From: Tenacibaculum sp.
GTDB taxonomy: Bacteria; Bacteroidota; Bacteroidia; Flavobacteriales; Flavobacteriaceae
Reading direction: 5' to 3'
Assembly: GCA_022448525.1 (NCBI GenBank)
Contig: JAKVCX010000005.1
Span: 380,047 to 444,046, forward strand
Length of the DNA stretch: 64,000 nucleotides
The position numbers were made by a program, and so were the translations under genes. This document shows positions 35,488 to 43,996 of this stretch, one piece after another (the stretch's first letter is position 1; each line of letters begins with the position of its first letter). The notes beneath the pieces are model-generated. The model was not told the DNA's origin. It saw nothing but the letters and a program-made list of their open reading frames with translations, and ran no database searches.

Positions 35488-37893
35488 TTAAAAGAAGCCA
35501 CCACCTCCTTGTTTTTCGTTACTATCTCTTCTTCTTCTAGATTTAGCTTTGTTTTTACCACCACCAAATCTGTAGTTGAATCCTAAGTAAGCTGTTCTAC
35601 TTTCCCATTTAAATCTACCGTTTTGAGTGAATGGATTATCTGATGCAAATTGAAATTGCATAGTGTTGAAAATATCGTTAACTCTAAAAGTTAAGTTTCC
35701 TTTTCCTCCGAATACTGTATAATTAGCCCCTAAGTTTACCATTTTCATAGGATCAACTTTCCATTGAATATCTTCTACTGAACCACGATACATTGCAAAT
35801 AATTGTAATCTTAATTTTTTAGAAACTGTAAAGCTGTTACTGATTCTGGCGTTAAATACTTCATTTTGTACTTCTAATCTAGGCGCTGATGGATTTGATA
35901 AATCAGCTATTCCAAATTGCTTTTGAGAATAGAAGTCCATACTTGCATTAGCTCTCCACCATTTAGCGATTCTGTAGTTAGAAGATAATTCAACTCCGTA
36001 AGCGTCTGTGTCATCAAAGTTTTGGAATGTTAAAATTTGACGAACATTAGAAGGATCAGCTGGATCTCTAAAAGTTACTCTAGAAATTACATCATTAATG
36101 TTTCTATAGAATGTTCCTAATGTAATAGAACCTCCTTTGATTTTTCTTGTATAATTTACTTCAATTGAATTGGTAAATTGTGGTAATAAGTTTTCGTTAC
36201 CAACAGACGTAATTAAAGGCGTACTCCATTCTCTAATTGGATTTACTTGTTGAATGTTTGGTCTGTCAACACGCTTACTATAACTTAATTGAAATTGGTT
36301 CTTCTCAGACGGGTTATAAGTAAAGAAAGCTGAAGGATAAATTGTGAAAATATCATCCGTTACTGTTTCTGTTCCAACAGTCTCTACATTGAAAGTTCCA
36401 TCAATATTAAATTGCTCTAATCTCGCTCCTAATTGCATAGTTACTTTACCGAACGTATGACCGTAGTTTGCATATCCTGAAAAGATTTTTCTATCATAAC
36501 TAAACGAAGAATTATTAAAATTAGTTTGGTTAGTCATATTTGTATTATCAGTTCCGTCAGCACGGTACTCTAATCCTAACTCTAATTTTCCTTTTTCAGA
36601 AACTGGGTTTGTATAATCTAAGTTGATTAAAATATTATCTCTTTCGTTATTAATATCATTGAAATAATTTAATTCACCATCTGTTGGATTTAATAAATCA
36701 TTATTCACTAATAATTGAGGAGAATCGTTTACTGAGTAAGTTGATTCGAATTCAATATTGTGACCTTTCTTTTCAAAATCGTGCTTAAAGTTTACATTAT
36801 AAGTTTGGTTATGTCCACTATTATCTTGTCTGTTCGGTGCGTTGCTAATTAATGTATTTGAAGCATCGTTTACTAAAACTCTACCATTTGCATCGTTAAC
36901 TGACCAGTTTTGAGTTGTGTAGAATGAAAAAGTGTTTTTGTCATCAATGTATACATCAGCTCCAATTTTAAACAGGTGAGATTCATTTTCATTCTTGAAT
37001 AAGAAATCTTGAAAATTTACACCTTCTCTGTTGATAAATCCAAAGTTAAAACGATCTCCACCATTGAAACCGTAGTTTCCAAAGAAGTTTACTTTTCCTG
37101 TTTTATAGTTCATGTTTGTAGAAGCATTGTAACGTACATAATGTCCAGTTTCAATACCAGTATTTAATGAACCATTGAATCCCATATTTGCATTTTTATT
37201 TAGAATAATATTGATTATTCCACTCATACCTTCTGGGTTGTACTTCGCAGATGGATTTGTAATTAATTCTACACTTTTTATCGAAGATGACGGTAATTGT
37301 TTTAGTAATTGAGCTGCAGGAATATTTGTAGGTCTTCCATCAACTAATACACGTACATTTTCATTTCCTCTTAAGCTAATATTTCCAGTTTGGCTATCAA
37401 CACTTACCGATTGAACATTGTTTAATAATTCAGAAGCTGTTGCTCCAGCAGAGGTTAGATCTTTACCAACATTAATTACTTTACGATCTACTTTTTGAAC
37501 CACTGTTGAAGTCTCAGCTCTTACCTCAACTTCTTCTAATGTCGTAGAATCCTCTTCTAAAGCGATAATTCCTAACTTAATGTTTCTGTTTTTCGAGCCA
37601 ATCGTAATTTCTCTACTTACAGTTTTGTAACCAATAAATTGTATTTCAACAATGCTTTTACCTTCTGGAATTTTAGGAACGTTAAAGTTACCTTTTTCAT
37701 CTGTGATACCACCAGTTAAAACTTTTTTTGCTGTGTCGCGAATAATAATATTCACGTATGGTAATGGTTCTTTCGATAATTTATCTATAATTTTTCCTGA
37801 AATTTTCCCTGGTCTGGGCAAATTTTCTTTTTTCATTTGTGCAAATGAACTTGTACTTAAGGCTAATACAAGTAATAATAAAATTCTTCTCAT
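35488..37893 (-). CDS. TonB-dependent-receptor-like outer membrane beta-barrel protein
   Basis: 801 residues. Signal peptide (MRRILLLLVLALSTSSFA), then a carboxypeptidase-regulatory-like beta-sandwich (about 33-110, GKISGKIIDKLSKEPLPYVN), a plug domain (about 130-220, ELLNNVQSVSVDSQTGNISL and LRGNENVRVLVDGRP) and a C-terminal ~22-strand barrel. It belongs to the outer-membrane beta-barrel family close to TonB receptors, but no clear TonB box or SusD partner is seen. The C-terminus is unusual: after the last barrel strand (YLGFNYRFGGG) comes a basic, Gly-rich tail ending GGGGFF instead of a strand-terminal Phe. Transcribed alone; the ligand is unknown. Confidence 0.88.
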   Translation of the reverse strand: MRRILLLLVLALSTSSFAQMKKENLPRPGKISGKIIDKLSKEPLPYVNIIIRDTAKKVLTGGITDEKGNFNVPKIPEGKSIVEIQFIGYKTVSREITIGSKNRNIKLGIIALEEDSTTLEEVEVRAETSTVVQKVDRKVINVGKDLTSAGATASELLNNVQSVSVDSQTGNISLRGNENVRVLVDGRPTNIPAAQLLKQLPSSSIKSVELITNPSAKYNPEGMSGIINIILNKNANMGFNGSLNTGIETGHYVRYNASTNMNYKTGKVNFFGNYGFNGGDRFNFGFINREGVNFQDFLFKNENESHLFKIGADVYIDDKNTFSFYTTQNWSVNDANGRVLVNDASNTLISNAPNRQDNSGHNQTYNVNFKHDFEKKGHNIEFESTYSVNDSPQLLVNNDLLNPTDGELNYFNDINNERDNILINLDYTNPVSEKGKLELGLEYRADGTDNTNMTNQTNFNNSSFSYDRKIFSGYANYGHTFGKVTMQLGARLEQFNIDGTFNVETVGTETVTDDIFTIYPSAFFTYNPSEKNQFQLSYSKRVDRPNIQQVNPIREWSTPLITSVGNENLLPQFTNSIEVNYTRKIKGGSITLGTFYRNINDVISRVTFRDPADPSNVRQILTFQNFDDTDAYGVELSSNYRIAKWWRANASMDFYSQKQFGIADLSNPSAPRLEVQNEVFNARISNSFTVSKKLRLQLFAMYRGSVEDIQWKVDPMKMVNLGANYTVFGGKGNLTFRVNDIFNTMQFQFASDNPFTQNGRFKWESRTAYLGFNYRFGGGKNKAKSRRRRDSNEKQGGGGFF

Positions 37894-38018
37894 CTCTTAT
37901 GTTGTTTATTGTAGTTCTTCAATGCATAAAAGACTACGAGAAGATAAGTTTTGTTACTTCGTTTAACACTGTTTAACGAATTCTTAACAGAACTATTATA
38001 CTAAAAAAAAGTTAGAAA

Positions 38019-38957
38019 TTAAACGTGTGCAGGCACTTTGGTAGAACAGGTAAAAACGCCTCCAACCCTTGCTAATTCTACATTTTGGAAAACAGTTTGA
38101 GCTTCTTTTTTAAAGAGTTCAATATCGGAATATCTACTTGAATAATGTCCAATAATTAATTTTCCAGCATTTGCGTCTTTGGCAATCATGGCTGCTTGTT
38201 CAGCTGTAGAATGTTTTGTTCTTTCACAAAGATGTTCTAATTCTTTTAAGAATGTCGCTTCGTGATATAAAAGATCAACATCTTTTATAATTGGTACAAT
38301 ATCAGGTTTAAACATTGTATCACTACAAAAGGCAAAACTTTTAGGGTTTTCAGGAGCAATTGTTAATTCATCGTTAGAAATTATTTCTCCCGAACTTAAC
38401 ATGAAATCTTTACCAGCTTTGAGATTATGGTAATCGCATATTTCGATCTCATCGTATTGTTTAATATTGTCTAAATGTAAGTTTCTAGATTTTGGCTTTT
38501 CTCTAAATAAATAACCATTTGTGTATACCCTATGATTCAAAGGTATAGTATGAACAGAAACTTTATCATCTTCAAAAATTAACTCACTCTTAGTAGAAGT
38601 TAATTCGTGAAATACAATCTTGTATTTCACATGAGACATTGACAGTTTTAATTGTAATTCGGTAATTTGTTTAATTCCTTTAGGACCATAAATATGTAAG
38701 TCCTTTTCACGATTTAATATTCCGAAAGTTGAAAGTAAACCAATTAAACCAAAGAAGTGATCACCATGCAGATGGGAAATGAAAATCTGGTTGATTTTAG
38801 AAAAACCGACTTTGTATTTTCTCATTTGACGTTGGGTTCCTTCACCACAATCAATCAAGAAATGTCTGTTATTTATTTCTAGATACTGTGATGTTGGATG
38901 TGCATTTACTCTTGGTGTTGCTGAATGACAACCTAATACTGTTAATTTTAAACTCAT
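38019..38957 (-). CDS. rnz: Ribonuclease Z
   Basis: tRNA 3'-end-processing endonuclease of the metallo-beta-lactamase fold, 312 residues. It starts LKLTVLGCHSATPRVNAHPT; the zinc site is the HLHGDHFFGL motif (SHLHGDH), with HSTAEQAA and IIGHYSSRY supplying later ligands; FLIDCGEGTQRQMRK is typical of the short bacterial form. Last gene of the leftward pyrR operon; its ATG overlaps the stop of the preceding T9SS mini-protein gene by four bases. Confidence 0.95.
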   Translation of the reverse strand: MSLKLTVLGCHSATPRVNAHPTSQYLEINNRHFLIDCGEGTQRQMRKYKVGFSKINQIFISHLHGDHFFGLIGLLSTFGILNREKDLHIYGPKGIKQITELQLKLSMSHVKYKIVFHELTSTKSELIFEDDKVSVHTIPLNHRVYTNGYLFREKPKSRNLHLDNIKQYDEIEICDYHNLKAGKDFMLSSGEIISNDELTIAPENPKSFAFCSDTMFKPDIVPIIKDVDLLYHEATFLKELEHLCERTKHSTAEQAAMIAKDANAGKLIIGHYSSRYSDIELFKKEAQTVFQNVELARVGGVFTCSTKVPAHV

Positions 38958-39274
38958 CTAATTACAAAACGTTTAGAAATTACTTCTTTTCCGGTTTGAA
39001 TTGCGTAGATGTACATGCCTGAACTTAAATTGTTTCTTTTGAAAGGAAGCTCATTTTTTCCTCGATGAGCTGAAATTTTCTTTGTAAAAACTGTCTTTCC
39101 AAGTACATTTCTAACACTAATCAAAACTTCTTGTTGGGTAGTTGAGTTAAAAGTTATAGTGGTTGAGTTATAAAAAGGATTTGGTGATGCTACCAATTTA
39201 TTCACTGATTTCTCTTGTGAAAAAATCACTGAAGCACACATAATCGAAAAGATAAAAAGTAGTTTTTTTATCAT
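38954..39274 (-). CDS. Mini-protein consisting of a signal peptide and a T9SS C-terminal domain
   Basis: 106 residues. Sec signal MIKKLLFIFSIMCASVIFS, then almost at once a T9SS type A sorting domain: VASPNPFYNSTTITF, VRNVLGKTVFTKKI, LSSGMYIYAI and a KRFVIR end. About ten residues separate the signal peptide and the domain, so there is no passenger protein. It lies between the STAS-like gene (21 bp upstream) and rnz (4-bp overlap). It may be a remnant of a larger cargo gene or a functional small exported peptide. Confidence 0.85.
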   Translation of the reverse strand: MIKKLLFIFSIMCASVIFSQEKSVNKLVASPNPFYNSTTITFNSTTQQEVLISVRNVLGKTVFTKKISAHRGKNELPFKRNNLSSGMYIYAIQTGKEVISKRFVIR

Positions 39275-39295
39275 ACTTAAAGGGGATGTTAATTA

Positions 39296-39628
39296 TTAAA
39301 AACCTAAATCTCTTTGAATATTTTCCATCTCTAACACGTCTTCTGCTTCCTGTAATGTAGGAACAATGTTAAAGGTCTCAGGGAAATTATCCACGTCAAC
39401 ATTCTGATATACAACTACAAAAGTTGTGCCGCTTTCCTGATGTATATCAGCACTCTCCAAAAATAACGAAATTTCTTCCTCATTTGCAACAAGTTTCGAT
39501 GAAATGTTCAGAATTACGTTGTTTTTTGTTAATTCTTTATGTTGATTTGAAAAAAAGGTATAAAATTCTGAAAATGATGATTCATCAGAATTGATTAATG
39601 TGTATCCTTCTTTATGTTCGATTTTCAT
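39296..39628 (-). CDS. Small STAS-like protein in the pyr operon
   Basis: 110 residues, acidic, cytosolic. The layout resembles a STAS domain: strand (YTLINSDES), strand NNVILNISSKLVANEEEISL with the following helix, strand TTFVVVYQNVDV, and NIVPTLQEAEDVLEMENIQ as the last helix. The conserved Ser/Thr phosphorylation site of anti-anti-sigma factors is not obvious. Such genes are sometimes mislabelled ribonuclease Z because of their position next to rnz; the sequence has no metallo-beta-lactamase features. It follows pyrB by 5 bp. Function unknown. Confidence 0.7.
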   Translation of the reverse strand: MKIEHKEGYTLINSDESSFSEFYTFFSNQHKELTKNNVILNISSKLVANEEEISLFLESADIHQESGTTFVVVYQNVDVDNFPETFNIVPTLQEAEDVLEMENIQRDLGF

Positions 39629-39633
39629 AATTA

Positions 39634-40566
39634 CTATCTTTTTATTTGTTGAGCTAACAAATAAATAACAGCCATTCTTACTGCAACTCCGTTTTCTACT
39701 TGATTCAGAATTATAGACTGTTTACTGTCCGCTACATCACTTGTTAATTCAACACCTCTGTTAATCGGTCCTGGGTGCATTATAACAATATCTTTGCCAA
39801 GATTATCAAGTATTTCTTTGTTAATTCCAAAAAGTTGTGTGTATTCGCGAGTAGATGGGAAGTATTTAATATCCATCCTTTCGTGTTGAACTCGTAATAC
39901 GTTTGCTACATCACACCATTCAAGAGCTTTCTTTAAATTTGTTTCTACTTCAACTCCTAAACTAGAGATATATCTTGGTATTAATGTTGTTGGTCCACAA
40001 ACTTTAACTTTTGCTCCTTGTAATTGAAGTGCGAAGATGTTTGATAAGGCTACTCTAGAGTGTAAAATATCTCCAACAATAACTATCTTTTTCCCTTTTA
40101 AATCAGAGTTTAAAGCTTCTCTCATAGAGAAACTATCTAAAAGAGCTTGAGTTGGATGTTCGTGAGTTCCATCACCAGCATTTACAATTTTCGCATCGAC
40201 ATGTTTTGATAAGAATACTCCAGCACCAACATTTCCGTGTCGCATAACAACAATATCAACTTTCATTGATAAAATGTTATTCACCGTATCAATTAAAGTT
40301 TCCCCTTTTTTAACAGAAGATTGACCTGCTGAGAAGTTAATTACATCTGCTGATAATCGTTTTTCTGCTAATTCAAATGATAATTTAGTACGCGTACTAT
40401 TTTCAAAAAATAAGTTTGCGATGGTAATATCTCTAAGAGAAGGAACTTTCTTAATTGGTCGATTAATAACCTCTTTAAAATGAGCTGCGGTCTCAAATAT
40501 AAGTTCTAAATCATTTTTGTTTAGATATTTAATTCCTAATAAATGTTCTACACTTAACTGCTTCAT
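39634..40566 (-). CDS. pyrB: Aspartate carbamoyltransferase catalytic subunit
   Basis: Condenses carbamoyl phosphate with aspartate, the committed step of pyrimidine synthesis. 310 residues, normal length. Carbamoyl-phosphate motif FFENSTRTKLSFELAEKRL near residues 53-71, then HPTQALLDSFSMRE and the aspartate-domain MHPGPINRGVEL. No pyrI regulatory subunit is seen; control is presumably through PyrR, encoded directly upstream with a one-base overlap. It uses the product of carB, encoded 10 kb away. Confidence 0.96.
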   Translation of the reverse strand: MKQLSVEHLLGIKYLNKNDLELIFETAAHFKEVINRPIKKVPSLRDITIANLFFENSTRTKLSFELAEKRLSADVINFSAGQSSVKKGETLIDTVNNILSMKVDIVVMRHGNVGAGVFLSKHVDAKIVNAGDGTHEHPTQALLDSFSMREALNSDLKGKKIVIVGDILHSRVALSNIFALQLQGAKVKVCGPTTLIPRYISSLGVEVETNLKKALEWCDVANVLRVQHERMDIKYFPSTREYTQLFGINKEILDNLGKDIVIMHPGPINRGVELTSDVADSKQSIILNQVENGVAVRMAVIYLLAQQIKR

Positions 40567-41123
40567 TATTCTTCTTTCTTAGAGTTTTTGGATACTAAGT
40601 ATATTTCGTCTTTTGAATGTGTGTCTTTCCAGTTCACTAGTACTTTTTCTTCATTAATAGCATCTACTTGTCTTCCTCTATAATTGGGTTGAATAGGTAA
40701 ATGTCTACTAAATCTTCGATCAATTAAAACAAGCAATTCAATACTAATTGGCCTTCCAAAGGCTTGTAATGCTGTTAAGGCTGATCTTACGCTTCTTCCT
40801 GAGTATAAAACGTCATCAATAATGACAACTTTTTTATTCTCAATTAAAAAGTCAATTTTCGTTGGGGTAGCTTCTAAAGGTTCATCTTTTCTTCTGAAAT
40901 CATCACGATAAAATGTAATGTCTAATAATCCTAATTTAAGATTTTTAATGCCATAATCTTCTACTAAAATCTTTTTTAAGCGTTCAGCTAAAAAAGTACC
41001 TCTTGGTTGTAAACCAATTAATACGGTATTAGAAAAGTCGTTATGATTTTCGATTAGCTGACACGCTAGTCGATGCAGAATTATTTCGATTTCTTTAGAA
41101 GTAAGTAGTGTTTTTCTGCTCAT
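40566..41123 (-). CDS. pyrR: PyrR: pyr operon regulator / uracil phosphoribosyltransferase
   Basis: 185 residues. Type I phosphoribosyltransferase fold: the PRPP loop VVIIDDVLYSGRSVRSAL (99-116), the RGTFLAERL region (41-49) and the Arg-rich IDRRFSRHLPIQPNYRGRQV. The family binds pyr mRNA in a UMP-dependent way and usually has weak UPRTase activity. It heads the operon pyrR-pyrB-STAS-like-T9SS mini-protein-rnz. A strong promoter and a hairpin lie between the start site and its ATG, consistent with translational autoregulation. Confidence 0.95.
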   Translation of the reverse strand: MSRKTLLTSKEIEIILHRLACQLIENHNDFSNTVLIGLQPRGTFLAERLKKILVEDYGIKNLKLGLLDITFYRDDFRRKDEPLEATPTKIDFLIENKKVVIIDDVLYSGRSVRSALTALQAFGRPISIELLVLIDRRFSRHLPIQPNYRGRQVDAINEEKVLVNWKDTHSKDEIYLVSKNSKKEE

Positions 41124-41129
41124 TTTATG

Positions 41130-41148
41130 CTATCAATTTGCATGATAG
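41130..41148 (-). promoter_or_regulatory. Leader hairpin immediately before the pyrR start codon
   Basis: CTATCA (41130-41135) and TGATAG (41143-41148) form a perfect 6-bp stem with a 7-base loop in the ~29-base leader, 6 bases from the pyrR ATG. It could be an RNA target for PyrR blocking translation, or a DNA operator. The loop does not obviously match the Firmicutes PyrR-binding consensus. Confidence 0.5.
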
Positions 41149-41158
41149 TTCCGAAGCT

Positions 41159-41189
41159 CAAAAGTAGTACAAAAATGGCTCAAGGCAAA
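41159..41189 (-). promoter_or_regulatory. pyrR operon promoter
   Basis: On the minus strand TTTG (41186-41189) and TACTTTTG (41159-41166) are separated by exactly 19 bp: a complete TTTG-N19-TAnnTTTG promoter, the best in the window. The transcript would start near 41152. Confidence 0.8.
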
Positions 41190-41233
41190 ATTAAACTAAT
41201 GGAAACATGAAAGTATATGAATAAAATTATCTT

Positions 41234-41241
41234 TACATTTG
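41234..41241 (+). promoter_or_regulatory. -7 promoter box for the SulP gene
   Basis: TACATTTG matches TAnnTTTG, 28 bp before the ATG at 41270. No -33 TTTG at the preferred distance. Confidence 0.5.
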
Positions 41242-41269
41242 CCATCTTTTACAAAAGTCCAGAAATATT

Positions 41270-43162
41270 ATGATGAAATACATTAAAAATAAGAAGATTA
41301 ACATAAAAGACGATACTTTGGCAGGTATTACTGTTTCTTTGGCTATGATACCAGAAGTAGTAGCTTTTGCCTTTGTAGCACAAATTAGTCCTATAGTAGC
41401 TTTATTTGGAGCTTTTGTAGTTGGATTAATATCGGCTTTGTTTGGAGGAAGACCTGGATTAATTTCTGGTGCAGCAGGTGCAGTAGCAGTGATTTTTGTA
41501 AATATGATTCAAGAAGGTCATGCAAAAGGATTATTGTTTGATCAACCTGTTGAGAATATGGGGTATTTTTATTTACTAGCCGCTGTTGTTTTAATGGGAT
41601 TAATTCAAGTTGTGGCCGGTTTGTTTAAACTTGGAAAGTTTGTTCGTTTAATACCTCACCCGGTAATGATGGGATTTGTAAATGGTTTGGCCATTGTGAT
41701 TTTTCTTGCGCAATTAGGAATGTTCAAAGAGAATAAGAAAGATGTTTTTGGACAAAACATGCGTGATACACATTCTAAAGAACTTGTATATAATGTAGCA
41801 GGAAATGACGTTAAAGATATTGTTTCAAATACCGTTTTATTTAAGATAGAAGGATCATCTGTGATTAATAGAACTACGAATGAAGCTGTTTTCAAAATTT
41901 CTGAAGGACAAGTTTTTGATGTTAAGACAAAGAAAGTATTATTTAATTCTGATGATGCAGGATTTTATTCAGTAAAAGATAAAGGTGTTGTTAAATCAGT
42001 AATGCAAGGAGAACGCTTATATACAATGATAGGATTAGTTCTTTTAACAATGTTGATTGTTTGGGGTTTACCAAAGTTAACAAAGAAAGTTCCAGCGGCA
42101 TTAACTGCAATTTTAATTGTGACTTTTGTTTCTATTGCTTTTGGTTTAAACTCTATTAATGTCGGAGATTTTATTAGAGATGGAGGAGGAGCAGGTTTAA
42201 ACGGAATTGATGAAATTTCGAAAAAACTGAATCTAATGGATTTATGGAGTAATCTTCCTTTTAATTTAGATACACTTAAATTCATTGCACCTTATGCATT
42301 TTTAGCCGCATCGGTTGGATTGATTGAAACATTAATGACCATGAACTTAGTAGATGAATTAACTGATTCAAGAGGGAATGGAAATAAAGAATGTGTTGCT
42401 CAAGGAGCAGGAAATATTGTTAGTGGTTTATTTGGTGGAACTGGTGGATGTGGAATGATTGGACAAACTGTTATCAATATTAATGCAGGAGGAAGAGGAA
42501 GATTATCTGGAGTAACTATGGCAGTAACTTTGTTGATTTTTATTCTATTTGCTGATAAATATATAGAACAAGTTCCAATTGCAGCTTTAGTTGGTGTTAT
42601 GTTTATGATGGTAATTGAAACGTTTGCTTGGTCTAGTTTTAGAATAATTAAAAAGATTCCACTTGCGGATGCATGTGTGTTAGTTATCGTTTCGGCTGTA
42701 ACAGTATTTTTTGATTTGGCTATAGCGGTGTTCGTTGGAGTTATTATTTCAGCTTTATCGTTTGCATGGGAAAATGCCAGAAAAATTAGAGCTCGTAAAA
42801 GGTTTAGGGAAGATGGGACTAAGGTTTATGAAATTTGGGGGCCATTGTTTTTCGGAAGTATAACAGCTTTCAATGAAAAGTTTGATGTGAAAAATGATCC
42901 AGAAAATGTAGTTATTGACTTTGTTGAAAGTAGAATTTCAGACCATTCAGCATTAGAAGCACTTTTTGTGTTGGTTGAGAAATATCAATCAGCAGGAAAA
43001 AAGATTAAATTGAAACATTTAAGTGAAGATTGTAAAGTGTTAATGTATAAAGCAAGTGAAAAATTTCATGATGTAATTATTGAAGATGTTGATGATCCAC
43101 GTTATCATTTAGCTGCAAATCCAGAGGCATTTCCAAAACCTTTGCATGAATATAATTTTTAA
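41270..43162 (+). CDS. SulP family anion transporter with an extra soluble insert
   Basis: 630 residues. The SulP core starts LAGITVSLAMIPEVVAFAFV with the GGRPGLISGAAGAVAVI half-helix region, and includes LETLMTMNLVDELTDSRGNG and GLFGGTGGCGMIGQT. A C-terminal STAS domain (about 535-610) contains VVIDFVESRISDHSALEAL. The usual core is interrupted by a ~95-residue hydrophilic insert (about 153-248, FKENKKDVFGQ to MQGERLY) between TM helices. Substrates in the family include sulfate, bicarbonate and dicarboxylates; I cannot choose. ATG 41273 is an alternative start. Transcribed alone, divergent from pyrR. Confidence 0.9.
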   Translation: MMKYIKNKKINIKDDTLAGITVSLAMIPEVVAFAFVAQISPIVALFGAFVVGLISALFGGRPGLISGAAGAVAVIFVNMIQEGHAKGLLFDQPVENMGYFYLLAAVVLMGLIQVVAGLFKLGKFVRLIPHPVMMGFVNGLAIVIFLAQLGMFKENKKDVFGQNMRDTHSKELVYNVAGNDVKDIVSNTVLFKIEGSSVINRTTNEAVFKISEGQVFDVKTKKVLFNSDDAGFYSVKDKGVVKSVMQGERLYTMIGLVLLTMLIVWGLPKLTKKVPAALTAILIVTFVSIAFGLNSINVGDFIRDGGGAGLNGIDEISKKLNLMDLWSNLPFNLDTLKFIAPYAFLAASVGLIETLMTMNLVDELTDSRGNGNKECVAQGAGNIVSGLFGGTGGCGMIGQTVININAGGRGRLSGVTMAVTLLIFILFADKYIEQVPIAALVGVMFMMVIETFAWSSFRIIKKIPLADACVLVIVSAVTVFFDLAIAVFVGVIISALSFAWENARKIRARKRFREDGTKVYEIWGPLFFGSITAFNEKFDVKNDPENVVIDFVESRISDHSALEALFVLVEKYQSAGKKIKLKHLSEDCKVLMYKASEKFHDVIIEDVDDPRYHLAANPEAFPKPLHEYNF

Positions 43163-43165
43163 ATA

Positions 43166-43193
43166 AAAAGCTCCTGAGAATTCAGGAGCTTTT
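43166..43193. terminator. Bidirectional terminator
   Basis: AAAAGCTCCTGA (43166-43177), loop GAAT, TCAGGAGCTTTT (43182-43193). Its right arm reaches the last base of the convergent methyltransferase gene, so that gene's stop codon lies in the terminator. Confidence 0.88.
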
Positions 43194-43995
43194 ATTTTTT
43201 GAATATCCAAACATCTTGCTGTGGTTTTCCATTGGTAATTTCTCCAGGAATGTGTTTGAGAGTAGATAAATTATATCTTTCAGTAATTTCTGTCATAAAA
43301 GACTCTGGTTGATAAGACGAAAACAAACGATTTCCTTCCTTTTTAAAATCATGAACAATAAGTTCTCCTTTGTCATATTTTATTGATTCTTTATCTGTCA
43401 ATTTGAATTGATGTGCATTTCCATGTGTTGTTAAAAACAAGATGCCGTTAGGTTTTAAAATACGATGTAGTTCTTCAAACCATGTATGATGCTGTTCTAA
43501 TGAAAGGTGCGTGAAAATCGAGATTCCATATACTAGATCAAATTTTTTGTTCTCATACTCAAGAGGTGGAGTAACCTCGTTCAGCTTAAAATCAATATTC
43601 TCTAAATTTTCTGAACACCATTTTACATATTTTGGATTGTAATCACATCCAAAATAACGATTATTATTTCCTGCGATGGAAGGTAAATGTCTTAAAACTC
43701 TTCCTGTTCCGCAGCCCCAATCAAGAATGGAAACATTGTCTAGTTTTTTAAATTGTGAGATCAGTTCAAATAACCATTTTGCAGTAGGAATTCCATTTGT
43801 ATAGAACTTTTCATAGTTGAGTTGAAAAGTTTCATAAATGTAAAAATCTGGTGGTAATTTTACAGTTGGATTTGCTTTTTTAAAAGCATTATTACTCTTT
43901 TTATTTTTAAGTTTTTGTCTTTGAAAGTTTATTTGTTCTACTAGGGGGAGTAATTGTAAATTAGCCAAAACTCTTTTGATTACAATTTTTTTCAT
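43192..43995 (-). CDS. Class I SAM-dependent methyltransferase
   Basis: 267 residues. SAM motif I is ILDWGCGTGRVLRHLPSI (about 95-112), with GCDYNPKYVKWCSENL as motif II, FDLVYGISIFTHLSLEQH as motif IV and ELHRILKPNGILFLTTHG as post-I/VI. The first ~75 residues (QRQKLKNKKSNNAFKKANP) are basic and probably contact the substrate. The substrate is unknown. Last gene of the five-gene ddl-coaD-M14-YwqK unit, one base after the YwqK gene; nothing links it functionally to the others. Confidence 0.88.
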   Translation of the reverse strand: MKKIVIKRVLANLQLLPLVEQINFQRQKLKNKKSNNAFKKANPTVKLPPDFYIYETFQLNYEKFYTNGIPTAKWLFELISQFKKLDNVSILDWGCGTGRVLRHLPSIAGNNNRYFGCDYNPKYVKWCSENLENIDFKLNEVTPPLEYENKKFDLVYGISIFTHLSLEQHHTWFEELHRILKPNGILFLTTHGNAHQFKLTDKESIKYDKGELIVHDFKKEGNRLFSSYQPESFMTEITERYNLSTLKHIPGEITNGKPQQDVWIFKK

Positions 43996-43996
43996 G

